A DNA stretch of 64,000 nucleotides from positions 2,601,501-2,665,500 of the forward strand of contig NZ_CP021425.1 of NCBI RefSeq assembly GCF_002162375.1. Reading direction: 5' to 3'. Origin of the DNA: Oleiphilus messinensis. GTDB lineage: Bacteria; Pseudomonadota; Gammaproteobacteria; Pseudomonadales; Oleiphilaceae. The position numbers were made by a program, and so were the translations under genes. Of this stretch, positions 26,579-35,624 are shown one piece after another. Within the stretch, counting starts at the first letter, position 1, and each line of letters opens with the position of its first letter. The notes under the pieces were generated by a model that was not told where the DNA came from, did no database searches, and was given only the letters and a program-made list of their open reading frames with translations.

Positions 26579-26836
26579 ATGAAAGCGTTTTCAGGTTTAT
26601 TTTTACTCATTATTGCCTTCGTGATGGGCTACGCGAAAGCATACTGGTCACTGTTTCCATTGAGTATTGCGTTTACGCTGGCGTACGTTCATGGCAAGTG
26701 GCACCTTTGGCAACCACTCGTCGCCAATAAAGACCCACAATTACCCCGGCATATCATGGTCACCTGGCTTTCCCAGGCAGCGGTGGTGGTTGTGTTATTT
26801 GGCGTTGGTGCGTTAGCAGCCTGGCTGATAACCTGA
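26579..26836 (+). CDS. Small integral membrane protein, 85 residues
   Basis: The start ATG 26579 has AAGAAGGA five bases upstream. The protein is three hydrophobic segments (about 2-16, 20-40, 62-82) around a short loop. No family recognised. It follows the redoxin gene by 51 bp and may be co-transcribed. Confidence 0.7.
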   Translation: MKAFSGLFLLIIAFVMGYAKAYWSLFPLSIAFTLAYVHGKWHLWQPLVANKDPQLPRHIMVTWLSQAAVVVVLFGVGALAAWLIT

Positions 26837-26883
26837 CACCCCCTTCGAGCGAAGTCGCCGGGGGCCCAGGGCTTTCAGAGTGA

Positions 26884-28059
26884 TCAGGCTCCGGAGCGGA
26901 TGGATTTATAGGTCATCAGTGGTGTGAGTTCTGCAACGACATGGATGAGTCCGGCGTGCACCAGATCATCAATCACTTTGTGGATGGGTTTGTAGGCTTC
27001 CGGTGCTTCCTCATACAATAATGCTTTGTTATCGCAGATTACCCGGCTGCCGATTGCGGTTCGCAGTAGATCTTTGCTGCTGTACCGCTTTTCCAATCGC
27101 CCGGCGCATTCTGTTCGGAGCCATTTTCGACCCGCCCCATGGGCCAGTGAATCCAATGCAGCATGACTGTTTGTGGGGGCAACCAGATAGCTTATATCTC
27201 CCCGGGATCCTGGAATGACAACCAGACCCCGGTCAGCTGGCGCTGCACCTTTACGGTGTAACCAGCCCGTTGAACCATTGCCCGTTACGGATTCCACAAA
27301 GTTGTGGTTCACATCCAGTAGTCTCGTCACATCGACGCTCTGTGCACTGGCAAAACGTTGAGCAATCAGTTTCCGGTTGATCTCGGCCCATGCTAATGCA
27401 GCGTTGTGTTGAGCGATATACTGATCTGCTTCAGTTGAACCTGTACTTAAACCCCGATGACCATTAAGCTCAACGTGATTGCGAAGAATCGCTTCACCTA
27501 AACCTCTTGAGCCACTGTGCACCAGTATCAAACAGTCTTTGCTGTTAATACCCAGATCATTCGTTATCGTCTGATCCACCGTTTTCGATACGCGCTGAAC
27601 TTCCAGAAAATGGTTTCCAGAACCGATTGTGGCAAAGCACTTCTCAGCTGATTGAAGTGTCTGAGTGAATGATTCGCCCGGATTTGAAATCAGAAGTTCC
27701 TTGAGTAGTGCGGTTCCCTGTTCACTCCAGAAACCCTGATTTTCATGTGCGGTGTTTCTCAATCGTTTCTCGAGTTTGTCCAGTTTGACTTTATGAACCG
27801 GCAGATCGGCTTGCCAAAGTGACATGCCACAGCCAATGTCGCTCCCAACCAGTGCGGGATAGATTTTATTTGCTGATAAGCAAGCCATGCCAATCGGATA
27901 GCCACGACCTGGATGTAAATCCGGGAGGCCTGCAACCTCGGTCATGCCCTCCAGCGTTGAGACGTGTTCCAATTGTTGAATTGCTTTGCCTTCAATCCAT
28001 GCGTCGGGGGAGGCGACAAGCTTGGTCTTGGTGTTAATTGTGCGAATGAATTCGCCCAT
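26884..28059 (-). CDS. RtcB-family RNA ligase, release-factor-coupled subtype
   Basis: Starting at ATG 28059 (AAAAGG at 9 bases) gives 391 residues. RtcB motifs are clear: LPDLHPGRG (metal-binding), GSDIGCGM with C77, SGSRGLG, GSGNHF, and AHGAGRKWLRTE holding the histidine that takes up GMP. The opening (ASPDAWIEGKAIQQLE) and GLPDLHPG resemble the subfamily named for its frequent pairing with the peptide-release-factor homologue PrfH rather than canonical E. coli RtcB. RtcB enzymes join 3'-phosphate or cyclic phosphate and 5'-OH RNA ends. No prfH or rtcR/rtcA is present in the window. Confidence 0.88.
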   Translation of the reverse strand: MGEFIRTINTKTKLVASPDAWIEGKAIQQLEHVSTLEGMTEVAGLPDLHPGRGYPIGMACLSANKIYPALVGSDIGCGMSLWQADLPVHKVKLDKLEKRLRNTAHENQGFWSEQGTALLKELLISNPGESFTQTLQSAEKCFATIGSGNHFLEVQRVSKTVDQTITNDLGINSKDCLILVHSGSRGLGEAILRNHVELNGHRGLSTGSTEADQYIAQHNAALAWAEINRKLIAQRFASAQSVDVTRLLDVNHNFVESVTGNGSTGWLHRKGAAPADRGLVVIPGSRGDISYLVAPTNSHAALDSLAHGAGRKWLRTECAGRLEKRYSSKDLLRTAIGSRVICDNKALLYEEAPEAYKPIHKVIDDLVHAGLIHVVAELTPLMTYKSIRSGA

Positions 28060-28438
28060 ATTGTTTACCTTTTTGGTGACAGAAAAACAGTGTTGGTCGT
28101 GCCAAGGGCACGTTTCCTGTAAGGCAATAACGGGCGACAAATTTAACGAAAGTTAGAAATGCTCAACCCGAATTGCGAGGGGAATATGATTTATGTTGCA
28201 TTGTGATACCTCCTCGTGTCTGGGTAGTGAAATGGAAAAAAGCGAAATGGGGTTTTGTGCATCGAAGTGGCGGGAAGTGTAACGGATTAGAATACTGGAA
28301 TTCAATCTGGTGCGGTCACTTTTTGTCATTTTTGAGTGAGAAAGTACCTTAATTGTACCCAGTCACCGCCTGAATCAGTCATTAAAGTTATGTGATCTTT
28401 CGAGATTCCGATAATAACAGGTTACTGAGAATAGGGAT
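28060..28438. other. Intergenic region between rtcB-like gene and creD
   Basis: Divergent promoter region of 379 bp. The rtcB-like frame is open to 28140 but without a better start. Nothing else recognised. Confidence 0.45.
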
Positions 28439-30079
28439 GTGGCCATGAATAAAGTGTTTTTGATCAAACTGACGGTGATCGTCGCAATCGCACTGCTTAT
28501 TTTGATTCCCCTGCAAAGTGTTGAATACAAAGTGTGGGAGCGCTCCAATTATCGCCATCAGGCTGAAGCCAGCATCTCTGAGAGCTGGACGGCCAATCAG
28601 GCGTTGATTGGCCCGATTTACATACAGCCTTACGCGTATCCCTATCGGGAAAAAATATGGGATGAAAATCTGAAAAAGTATGTTTATCAGCAACGTATGC
28701 TGACAAATAAACTTTATTTGGTGCCTGATGATTTGCAGGTCATCCAGGCCGTGAAGTCGGATATCCGGTACCGTGGTATCTACGAAATTCCAGTGTTTAG
28801 GAATCAAATTCAGGTGAGTGGAACTTTCTCGAATCAAAGGTTGTTAGACCTCGTAAAAGCTCAACCGGATGTTGAATTTAAAGTTCCCTACCTGGCTGTT
28901 GCGGTATCAGATGAGCGCGGTATTGTTGATGTCGAATCCCTTCAATTCGGTCAGCAGAATCCAGGTTGGAATTCCGGAAGCCTGATGAGTACTGTTACCG
29001 GTGGGCTGCATGCCAGATTGGCTAAGCCAGAAACAACGGATGTAGAGAAGTATAACTTCAATTTTGCCCTTGCTATTCGTGGAATGGGGGAAATGGCGAT
29101 CGCGCCTGTTGGGCGTTTGAATGATATCAGTATGCAAAGTGACTGGCCGCACCCCAGTTTCGGGGGCCGGTTTTTACCCGAGTCTCGCACTTTGGAGCAT
29201 GATGGGTTTCAAGCACGCTGGCGACTTTCTGAATTCGCTTCCGGTATTGCTGCAAAGGTTAGCGAGTGTGAACGCGGTACCTGTGAAGCGTTAATGAGTG
29301 CCGATCTGAATGTGTCTCTGGTTAACCCGGTGGATGTCTACACGTTGTCTTTGCGCTCACTGCGCTATGCCTATCTGTTTGTAATCCTGACCTTTACCGC
29401 TTTTCTGATGTTCGAAATTTTAAAAGGCGTTTCGATCCACCCCATTCAGTACACGATGGTGGGATTAGCGCTGTCCATGTTCTACCTGCTCCTGGTTGCC
29501 TTATCCGAACATATCAGTTTCACATATTCTTATTTAATTGCCGCAGTAGCCTGTGTGTTACTACTGGGCTATTACTGGTCTCATGTGTTGAAAGGTTTCA
29601 CCCGTGCTTCTGGATTTTGTTTTCTGATGTTCGAAATTTTAAAAGGCGTTTCGATCCACCCCATTCAGTACACGATGGTGGGATTAGCGCTGTCCATGTT
29701 CTACCTGCTCCTGGTTGCCTTATCCGAACATATCAGTTTCACATATTCTTATTTAATTGCCGCAGTAGCCTGTGTGTTACTACTGGGCTATTACTGGTCT
29801 CATGTATTGAAAGGTTTCACCCGTGCTTCTGGATTTTGTGTGGTTTTAGCGATCATGTACGGCGTGCTTTTTGTGATATTGAACTCAGAGGACCATGCCT
29901 TGCTGATGGGGGCATTGCTGATGTTCACACTGCTAGCGGCTGTAATGGTGTTGACACGACGTGTTGATTGGTACGCGGTTAGTTTGAGCGCCGCGGAGAA
30001 GCTCAAACAGAGTCATGGGCTAAGTCGGGCGCATAAGGAGCAGGTGAGTGCGCCTGATGCGGGTATTAGCCACGATTAA
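28439..30079 (+). CDS. creD: CreD-family inner membrane protein with internal tandem duplication
   Basis: CreD (Cet) is an inner-membrane protein linked to envelope integrity and colicin E2 tolerance. This copy has the N-terminal membrane segment, a large periplasmic domain with typical phrases (IGPIYIQPYAYPYRE, FSTFGG-like PHPSFGGRFLPE) and a C-terminal helix bundle. It is 546 residues because 73 residues (FEILKGVSIHPIQYT... to ...TRASGFC) occur twice in a row; without one copy it would be about 473, near the usual length. The duplicated block adds about three membrane helices, which would change topology. ATG 28445 is an alternative start. No creBC genes nearby. Confidence 0.9.
   Translation: MAMNKVFLIKLTVIVAIALLILIPLQSVEYKVWERSNYRHQAEASISESWTANQALIGPIYIQPYAYPYREKIWDENLKKYVYQQRMLTNKLYLVPDDLQVIQAVKSDIRYRGIYEIPVFRNQIQVSGTFSNQRLLDLVKAQPDVEFKVPYLAVAVSDERGIVDVESLQFGQQNPGWNSGSLMSTVTGGLHARLAKPETTDVEKYNFNFALAIRGMGEMAIAPVGRLNDISMQSDWPHPSFGGRFLPESRTLEHDGFQARWRLSEFASGIAAKVSECERGTCEALMSADLNVSLVNPVDVYTLSLRSLRYAYLFVILTFTAFLMFEILKGVSIHPIQYTMVGLALSMFYLLLVALSEHISFTYSYLIAAVACVLLLGYYWSHVLKGFTRASGFCFLMFEILKGVSIHPIQYTMVGLALSMFYLLLVALSEHISFTYSYLIAAVACVLLLGYYWSHVLKGFTRASGFCVVLAIMYGVLFVILNSEDHALLMGALLMFTLLAAVMVLTRRVDWYAVSLSAAEKLKQSHGLSRAHKEQVSAPDAGISHD
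29401..29838 (+). repeat. 219-bp in-frame tandem duplication inside creD
   Basis: 29401-29619 and 29620-29838 are identical except for one synonymous change (G at 29587, A at 29806, both Val codons). The length is exactly 73 codons. Near-identity implies a very recent event or, alternatively, an assembly error. Confidence 0.97.
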
Positions 30080-30269
30080 ATTTTTGCAGAATGGATTGCA
30101 GGTCATCAACACTGATATCGATCTGTTCGACGACACGACCGTAAAGCATCGCGGTTGGTACCATGCGGCCATCGCGTTGCTTTTCGAGTTCGTTAAGACT
30201 GGTGAGTATGATGCGTTCGATGCGGGTCAGGCCATCGCGAACATCCGGAAGGTAATCTCTTTCGTCCAT
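30066..30269 (-). CDS. Small hypothetical protein, 67 residues
   Basis: ATG 30269 gives MDERDYLPDVRDGLTRIERI, a charged helical protein ending near LQSILQKFNRG; the frame extends upstream to 30368 but that would overlap the aminotransferase gene and its RBS. Its end overlaps the creD 3' end by 14 bp in convergent orientation. The balanced composition looks like a real gene; no function known. Confidence 0.55.
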   Translation of the reverse strand: MDERDYLPDVRDGLTRIERIILTSLNELEKQRDGRMVPTAMLYGRVVEQIDISVDDLQSILQKFNRG

Positions 30270-30343
30270 TGTCGTGATCTCGGCTAAGATAAAAATAGTG
30301 AATAATAAAACTAACAAAAGATCGCTCAAGGGGAAACCATCAG

Positions 30344-31219
30344 ATGAATATTGAAGCCGTGCAGTCATTAGGTTGGGTGGTGGTAAATGGTGATTTTGTC
30401 CCGGCCAGCGAGGCCTGTATTTCGCCTTTCGATCGGGGCTTTTTATTTGCCGATGCGATTTATGAAGTTACAACCGTTGTAAGTAGCACGCTCATAGATT
30501 TTGATCCCCATTTGGCTCGTCTGAGGCGCTCCGCTCGGGCCATCGGTTTGGCATTGCCTTGGGAAGACCATGATTTGCAGACATTGCATAAAGACCTGGT
30601 GAGCCGTAATCAGCTTGATGAAGGTTACGTATATCTGCAGGTTTCTCGGGGTGCCGGATTACGGGATTTCGCGATTGATGAGCATATGACGCCCACACTG
30701 TTCATGTTTTCTCAAGCTCGAAGCGTCATGCAAACCAGTGATGCACAAAACGGTATTAAGGTAATCACCGTCCCTGAAACCAGATGGGCTCATCGGGATA
30801 TCAAAACTGCAGCACTGTTACCCGCTTCATTGGCCAAACAAAAGGCAAAGCAAGCCGGTGCCCAGGATGCATGGTTTGTGGAGGATGGGCGGATTACGGA
30901 GGGCTCCTCAAACAATGCGTTTATTGTCACGAAACAACGGGAAATTCTAACCCGCGATCTTGGCCAGCACGTGTTGCCGGGGATCACGCGGGCGGCTATT
31001 ATCAGGTTGGCCGAAGAACAGGGGTATCAGGTGATTGAGCGCGGATTTACCGTTATTGAAGCGGAGTCTGCAACCGAGGCCTTCTTTACATCCGCAACGG
31101 CTTTTGCGATTCCGGTCGTGGAGATCAACGGTCATCAGCTTTCATCGGGTAAACCGGGACCAGTCTTTCAAGCCATTAGAGCAGCCTACCTTGACCATGT
31201 GCGCTCCCAGATCCCGTAA
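30344..31219 (+). CDS. dat: D-amino acid aminotransferase (class IV PLP enzyme)
   Basis: A 291-residue fold-type IV aminotransferase. PLP-binding K154 lies in RDIKTAALLPASLAKQKA; ITEGSSNNAFIV and FFTSATAFAIPVVEINGH are characteristic phosphate- and substrate-loop regions. The DRGFLFADAIYEV opening favours D-alanine transaminase over branched-chain aminotransferase. It interconverts D-amino acids and 2-oxo acids, supplying D-Glu or D-Ala. RBS AAGGGGAAA is present. The 4-amino-4-deoxychorismate lyase family is a less likely alternative. Confidence 0.88.
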   Translation: MNIEAVQSLGWVVVNGDFVPASEACISPFDRGFLFADAIYEVTTVVSSTLIDFDPHLARLRRSARAIGLALPWEDHDLQTLHKDLVSRNQLDEGYVYLQVSRGAGLRDFAIDEHMTPTLFMFSQARSVMQTSDAQNGIKVITVPETRWAHRDIKTAALLPASLAKQKAKQAGAQDAWFVEDGRITEGSSNNAFIVTKQREILTRDLGQHVLPGITRAAIIRLAEEQGYQVIERGFTVIEAESATEAFFTSATAFAIPVVEINGHQLSSGKPGPVFQAIRAAYLDHVRSQIP

Positions 31220-31507
31220 TTAACCATAATGGCAATTTGGAGGCTGTTCCCACTCCGGGATGCGGGCCGTTTGGCTGCGGTCGTTTGACCTTGTTTTTCA
31301 TGTTGTAAACCTGCTTTGCTGACATGCGGTTCACAGTTTGGCGGGATTCTCGTTTAAAATTCAGCCCAGTCCGGTTTGCTGTAGTGAGTTTGCGATTACC
31401 CTGCGCTACAATGTCGCCGCAAAATTGGCTGTTTTCCCAAGTCGGTTGTATCCAGCAGTAGGCTTCTGTTGCCTCATTCACATAAAATATTCTTGATCGG
31501 GCAGGTT

Positions 31508-32986
31508 ATGACATCGCTTTATAAAAAGGTTTTTTCCGGTGCAGCACTCATGGTTGCACTGAGACTGCTCGTTAAATCGATTGGTCTGATCAACACGATG
31601 ATACTGGCACGATTGTTAGTGCCAGAGGATTTCGGGTTGATTGCATTGGCAATGTCTGTATATGCCTTCATTGAATTGATCAACGCTTTCGGTTTCGATG
31701 TGGTGTTAATTCAGAATCAAAATGCCACGAAAGACCACTACAACACCGCATGGACGTTGAAATTAATGTTTGGCGTACTCGCGGCCATTGTAATGGTGGC
31801 GGTCGCCTGGCCGTTGGCTGATGTGTATGAGGACCCCAGACTGGTGGATATTTGTTACTGCCTGGCAGTGATGTTTCTAATCGACGGTTTGGTAAATATC
31901 GGGGTGGTAGATTTCCGTAAACAACTGGATTTCAAAACCGAATTTCTGTTTCAGGTTTCTATCAAGGTGTTGACGGTCAGCCTTACGATTTATCTGGCAT
32001 ATACGCTTAAAAGTTATTGGGCGCTTGCATTTGGTATGATCGCGAATGCGTCGTTTCAGACCATTCTGTCTTACATCATGAGTCGCTTCAGACCTCGCTT
32101 TTCACTCTCAAAATGGCGTGAAATCTATGGCTTTAGTTTCTGGCTGGTGCTCAACAATTTTCTACACTACACCAACATCCGTATTAAAGATCTGATAATC
32201 GGTAAAATGGTGGGCGTACGATATGTCGGACTTTATAGCGTGGGGGATGAGATCGCGAGTTTACCTTCCACTGAGTTGGTTGCTGCGATCAACCGCGCGA
32301 CTTTTCCGGGATACTCTAAAGTTTCCTCCAACCTGAAGGAATTGAGAAAACTGTATTTGAGTGTTTTGTCCTCGATCGCCATGATCGGCGTGCCTGCGAG
32401 TATCGGGTTGGCGCTGGTTGCCCCGATTTTCGTGCCATTGATCCTCGGTGAAAAGTGGTTGGCTGCGGTGCCCATTATTCAGATTATCGCTTTCGCGGAT
32501 GCGTTAATTTCAATCAATACCAATGCAGGGTACGTGTTCTTATCGGTCGGTAAACCAAGATTGGCCACGATGTTACTGGCGTTCAGGGCCTTATTCCTGA
32601 TCCCGCTAATGATATTTCTGATCTCTGTTTACGGGTATATCGGTGCGGCTTATGCCGTTTTAATCACCAGTATTGTGATGTTCCCGGTCTATTTTATATT
32701 CTTGAACAAATTCATCGCGATTCAATTCAGTGCCTATCTTGGCAGCATTATCAGGCCGATGATCAGTGCGCTGGGGATGTACGCGGTAGGCTCCTATGTA
32801 TATTACGGGCAGATCTTGATACCGGGGGAAGCTTTTACGCCAGCTGATACCGGCGTGATCGCTTTGGGGGCACTGATATTGATCGGCATGGGCGTGTTTG
32901 TGGTCATTCAGGGCTTATCCTGGTTGATCGCCGGGAAGCCCAACGGCCCGGAAAAACTTGTTCTGCAAAAGCTAGGATTGCAGTAA
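31508..32986 (+). CDS. Polysaccharide/lipid-linked oligosaccharide flippase (MOP superfamily)
   Basis: From ATG 31508 the protein is 492 residues with about fourteen hydrophobic helices. The N-terminus (SGAALMVALRLLVKSIGLINTMILARLLVPEDFGLIALAM) is the hallmark of Wzx/MurJ-like PST transporters such as WzxC. It would move lipid-linked sugar units across the inner membrane. The gene downstream on the other strand is a glycosyltransferase, which suits an exopolysaccharide role, but no full cluster is present. Confidence 0.9.
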   Translation: MTSLYKKVFSGAALMVALRLLVKSIGLINTMILARLLVPEDFGLIALAMSVYAFIELINAFGFDVVLIQNQNATKDHYNTAWTLKLMFGVLAAIVMVAVAWPLADVYEDPRLVDICYCLAVMFLIDGLVNIGVVDFRKQLDFKTEFLFQVSIKVLTVSLTIYLAYTLKSYWALAFGMIANASFQTILSYIMSRFRPRFSLSKWREIYGFSFWLVLNNFLHYTNIRIKDLIIGKMVGVRYVGLYSVGDEIASLPSTELVAAINRATFPGYSKVSSNLKELRKLYLSVLSSIAMIGVPASIGLALVAPIFVPLILGEKWLAAVPIIQIIAFADALISINTNAGYVFLSVGKPRLATMLLAFRALFLIPLMIFLISVYGYIGAAYAVLITSIVMFPVYFIFLNKFIAIQFSAYLGSIIRPMISALGMYAVGSYVYYGQILIPGEAFTPADTGVIALGALILIGMGVFVVIQGLSWLIAGKPNGPEKLVLQKLGLQ

Positions 32987-33035
32987 AACTGCTGCGATCC
33001 ATCGCGACGTCTTGCGAATTATGATTCTGGTTTAC

Positions 33036-34115
33036 TTATACCAATGATCGAATCACGTTAATCAGTGCTTCTGCCTGTTTTTCCCGAGAGAAACGGGCTG
33101 TGGCAGTTTTCCTGGCCTGCAGGCCCATTTTTTCCCGTTTATCTGGATCGCGCAGTTCGTTCAAACATGCATGCCAGTGTTCGACAGTATCGGCAAGAAA
33201 TCCGTTTTCCCCCTGTCTAACGATCTCTTCATAAGCCGGTATTGGATTGGCAATGACGGGGAGTCCGCAGGCCATTTTCAATGTCAGCCGGTTTTCGGAT
33301 TTTACTTTCCAGGCGGGGGCTGCGAATTTTTCGTCATCGTTTTCGTATTTCGCAATCGGGATAATTGCGAGGTCGGCCCGGATCAATTCTTCGTAAACCC
33401 GTGTTGGCGACCACTTAACCCGGGTGATATTCCGGTTGAGCATAAACCGAATGTAAGCCAGTTTTTCTGGCCAGTTCGTTTTCTCGGTAATATTCCAATA
33501 GTGGAATCGTAATCGGTCCAACAAGCTGCCCTCAGCATAATTCCCCACAATCGTAACTTGTAACCACTCAGGTATGGTCTGAATCATGGGCAGTGTGTCC
33601 ATGGTTGCCGATGTGACCAAGACCGCAGACAGTGGCTTTTCGCGACTACCACAATGTTTCTGGTAGGTTTTGATGTAAAACTCCGGGTGCTCAATGCCGT
33701 CGTGAACGACATGAATTTTCGATTGAAGTTCAGCGGGGTAGAGGGTGCGCAGGAAATTCGTTACGACCACTGTCGCGTCTGTTAATTTCGCCATAGACGG
33801 TTTTGCGACGTCACAGACACCATAGAGCGTTTTGATACCTTTCTCGCGGAGGTCGCTAGCCAGTTGTTCCACGCTGGGTCCGTAAACCTTCTGGAAATAC
33901 ACCACATCGACTTGGAGCTCCACTGCTTTGCCCAATACTTGCGAGACATCAGGCGTTTCTGTCGGTTTGGTTGGCTCATAGAGAATAACCGGTTCAATGT
34001 TATTTTCAGTGAGATAGGGGAACATGTTGAAAACCGAAATCCGAGTGCTCGGTTGAGCATCTGCCTGGCTCGACAACAATACGAAGCCAATTTTAATCCC
34101 TTGGTGGTCAGACAT
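33036..34115 (-). CDS. Glycosyltransferase, GT-B fold (GT4-like)
   Basis: A 359-residue cytosolic protein. The C-terminal donor domain has KSENRLTLKMACGLPVIANPIPAYEEIVRQGENGFLA (described by its ends), matching the glycosyl transferases group 1 pattern with the conserved E of EIV and G of NGFL. The N-terminal domain begins KIGFVLLSSQADAQPSTRIS, an acceptor-side Rossmann start. RBS AGGGAAA is present. Convergent with the flippase gene. Sugar specificity cannot be read. Confidence 0.85.
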   Translation of the reverse strand: MSDHQGIKIGFVLLSSQADAQPSTRISVFNMFPYLTENNIEPVILYEPTKPTETPDVSQVLGKAVELQVDVVYFQKVYGPSVEQLASDLREKGIKTLYGVCDVAKPSMAKLTDATVVVTNFLRTLYPAELQSKIHVVHDGIEHPEFYIKTYQKHCGSREKPLSAVLVTSATMDTLPMIQTIPEWLQVTIVGNYAEGSLLDRLRFHYWNITEKTNWPEKLAYIRFMLNRNITRVKWSPTRVYEELIRADLAIIPIAKYENDDEKFAAPAWKVKSENRLTLKMACGLPVIANPIPAYEEIVRQGENGFLADTVEHWHACLNELRDPDKREKMGLQARKTATARFSREKQAEALINVIRSLV

Positions 34116-34375
34116 TGATTTTCCCTGTTTTAAATCGATGTGTGATGCTTAAAGACAATCCGTTTTGACTGGCAAAATAATAAGGGCGACAGTCCATGGA
34201 GGCCACAGTTTAGGATAAAAGTCGGAGTGATGAAATAACCAGATTGAGTAATTTTTATGGGTCAACAGGGGGGCAGTACCAGTATTTTACCGAATCGTTA
34301 GGAATTATTTGAAAATGCTGATGTCTCAAAACTTTGATTCAATTGTAGGCCCTGGTTTTCTTGGTGATCATTGGT

Positions 34376-34879
34376 ATGGTTATAGAATTTGTTAGGTTAA
34401 ACCTGATTTCCTGTGCAGATATTGTCAGGTTGCACAATGATCAGCAGGTACTCAGGCATTTGCCTTTGGCCGGTGAAAAATTCGATATTGCCACAAGTCG
34501 AAAATGGATTGAAAGCAAAGAACAGCAATGGCGGGAGCATGGCATAGGGCCATTAGCCATTCAAATTGATGGGCAATTTGCTGGTTGGGGCGGTTTTCAA
34601 ATGGAGCTGGGTAACGCGGATTTGGCTTTGGTTCTGTTTCCTGTTTATTGGGGCAAAGGTGTAGTGATTTGTCGGATGTTTATCCGCAAAGCGTTCGAGG
34701 AATACAATTTAGAGTCTATCACGGCGCTCTTGCCGGTGTCCCGAACTAAAACCAAAGGTATGCAACGATTGGGGTTCAAACCGGAAGGCGCGGTCGACAT
34801 TGAAGGCCATCAATTTATCCGCTATCGATTACTGAAAAAAGATACGCGCCCGCATGCAATCGACGAGGGGGACATGTGA
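34376..34879 (+). CDS. GNAT-family N-acetyltransferase
   Basis: ATG 34376 yields 167 residues with the Acetyltransf_3 layout of RimJ/RimL-type enzymes: VRLNLISCADIVRLHND, GPLAIQIDGQFAGWGGFQ (beta 2-4) and a GKGVV acetyl-CoA loop, then RTKTKGMQRLGFKPEG. The acetyl-CoA loop lacks the full QxxGxG/A. It overlaps the SUFU-type gene by 4 bp (start GTG 34876 within ATGTGA), so the two are translationally coupled. Confidence 0.83.
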   Translation: MVIEFVRLNLISCADIVRLHNDQQVLRHLPLAGEKFDIATSRKWIESKEQQWREHGIGPLAIQIDGQFAGWGGFQMELGNADLALVLFPVYWGKGVVICRMFIRKAFEEYNLESITALLPVSRTKTKGMQRLGFKPEGAVDIEGHQFIRYRLLKKDTRPHAIDEGDM

Positions 34880-35481
34880 AGCTGGAACACAATCGTGCGG
34901 CCATTCCAACGCCAAGAATGAAAGCACTGTATCGACATTTCACCGATAAATGGGGTGAGCCCGATCATCTGATCTGGTTCGATCCCAACCAGGCAACTCG
35001 AAACTGTACACTTAAGAAAATTCATATTGGTGCGTGGCTTGCCGATGAGGATTGTGATGTTAACTCTTTCGTTAGTTTTGGCATGTCTGAAACTGAAATG
35101 GGCCATTCCGGTTCGGGAAAACGAGCGGAGCTTCAATTTGCGGTTCGCGGATGGCTGAGTAAAACGGAAATTCATGAAATCGCCCGTTTCCTGGCCAACG
35201 TCGCAGAATACCCGTTTATGAACAGTCTCGAACTCGATTGGTGGCACAGTATCAGAGACGCAGGCAGCGTACCTTGCTTCCCGAAAATAAGTAAAATCCT
35301 CTTCCGCCCCCCGTTCACAGAATCCGCAAACGCCAGCACATCTTACAATACCGAAATGATCAAATTCCTGTTTGTAGTTCCACTCTCTGAAGCAGAAAAC
35401 CAAATCCTGAGCACCGATGGGCCAGGTGCCTATGAGCAATACATGACCGATAATGGATTTGATCTTTTGGGGCATAAGTGA
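34876..35481 (+). CDS. Suppressor-of-fused (SUFU)-domain protein
   Basis: GTG start overlapping the previous stop. The 201-residue protein has SUFU-like features: FGMSETEMGHSGSGKRAELQF in the first half (a glycine turn followed by the E-L strand), helix EIARFLANVAEYPF, strand with LDWWHSIRD, and a late FVVPLSEAENQIL. In bacteria SUFU domains are best known as immunity proteins of polymorphic toxin systems. No toxin gene is adjacent, so it is either a solitary immunity protein or works with the GNAT partner. Confidence 0.72.
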   Translation: MKLEHNRAAIPTPRMKALYRHFTDKWGEPDHLIWFDPNQATRNCTLKKIHIGAWLADEDCDVNSFVSFGMSETEMGHSGSGKRAELQFAVRGWLSKTEIHEIARFLANVAEYPFMNSLELDWWHSIRDAGSVPCFPKISKILFRPPFTESANASTSYNTEMIKFLFVVPLSEAENQILSTDGPGAYEQYMTDNGFDLLGHK

Positions 35482-35624
35482 GGTGGTGGATAAGGCTGTT
35501 AAGTCAGCATAACGAAAAATATAACCTTTATTGGTCGACTTATCCTAAAACGCGGCTAGATTACAGAAAACAGCAAGGCAATTTTGTTTTTTCGTTAATA
35601 GCGGTGTAGCGTTTTGGAGTCTTA

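Noticed and set aside
28060-28140. Longer N-terminus for the RtcB-like protein
   Set aside because: The ATG at 28059 has a good RBS and matches the family start; the extension is Cys/His-rich without support.
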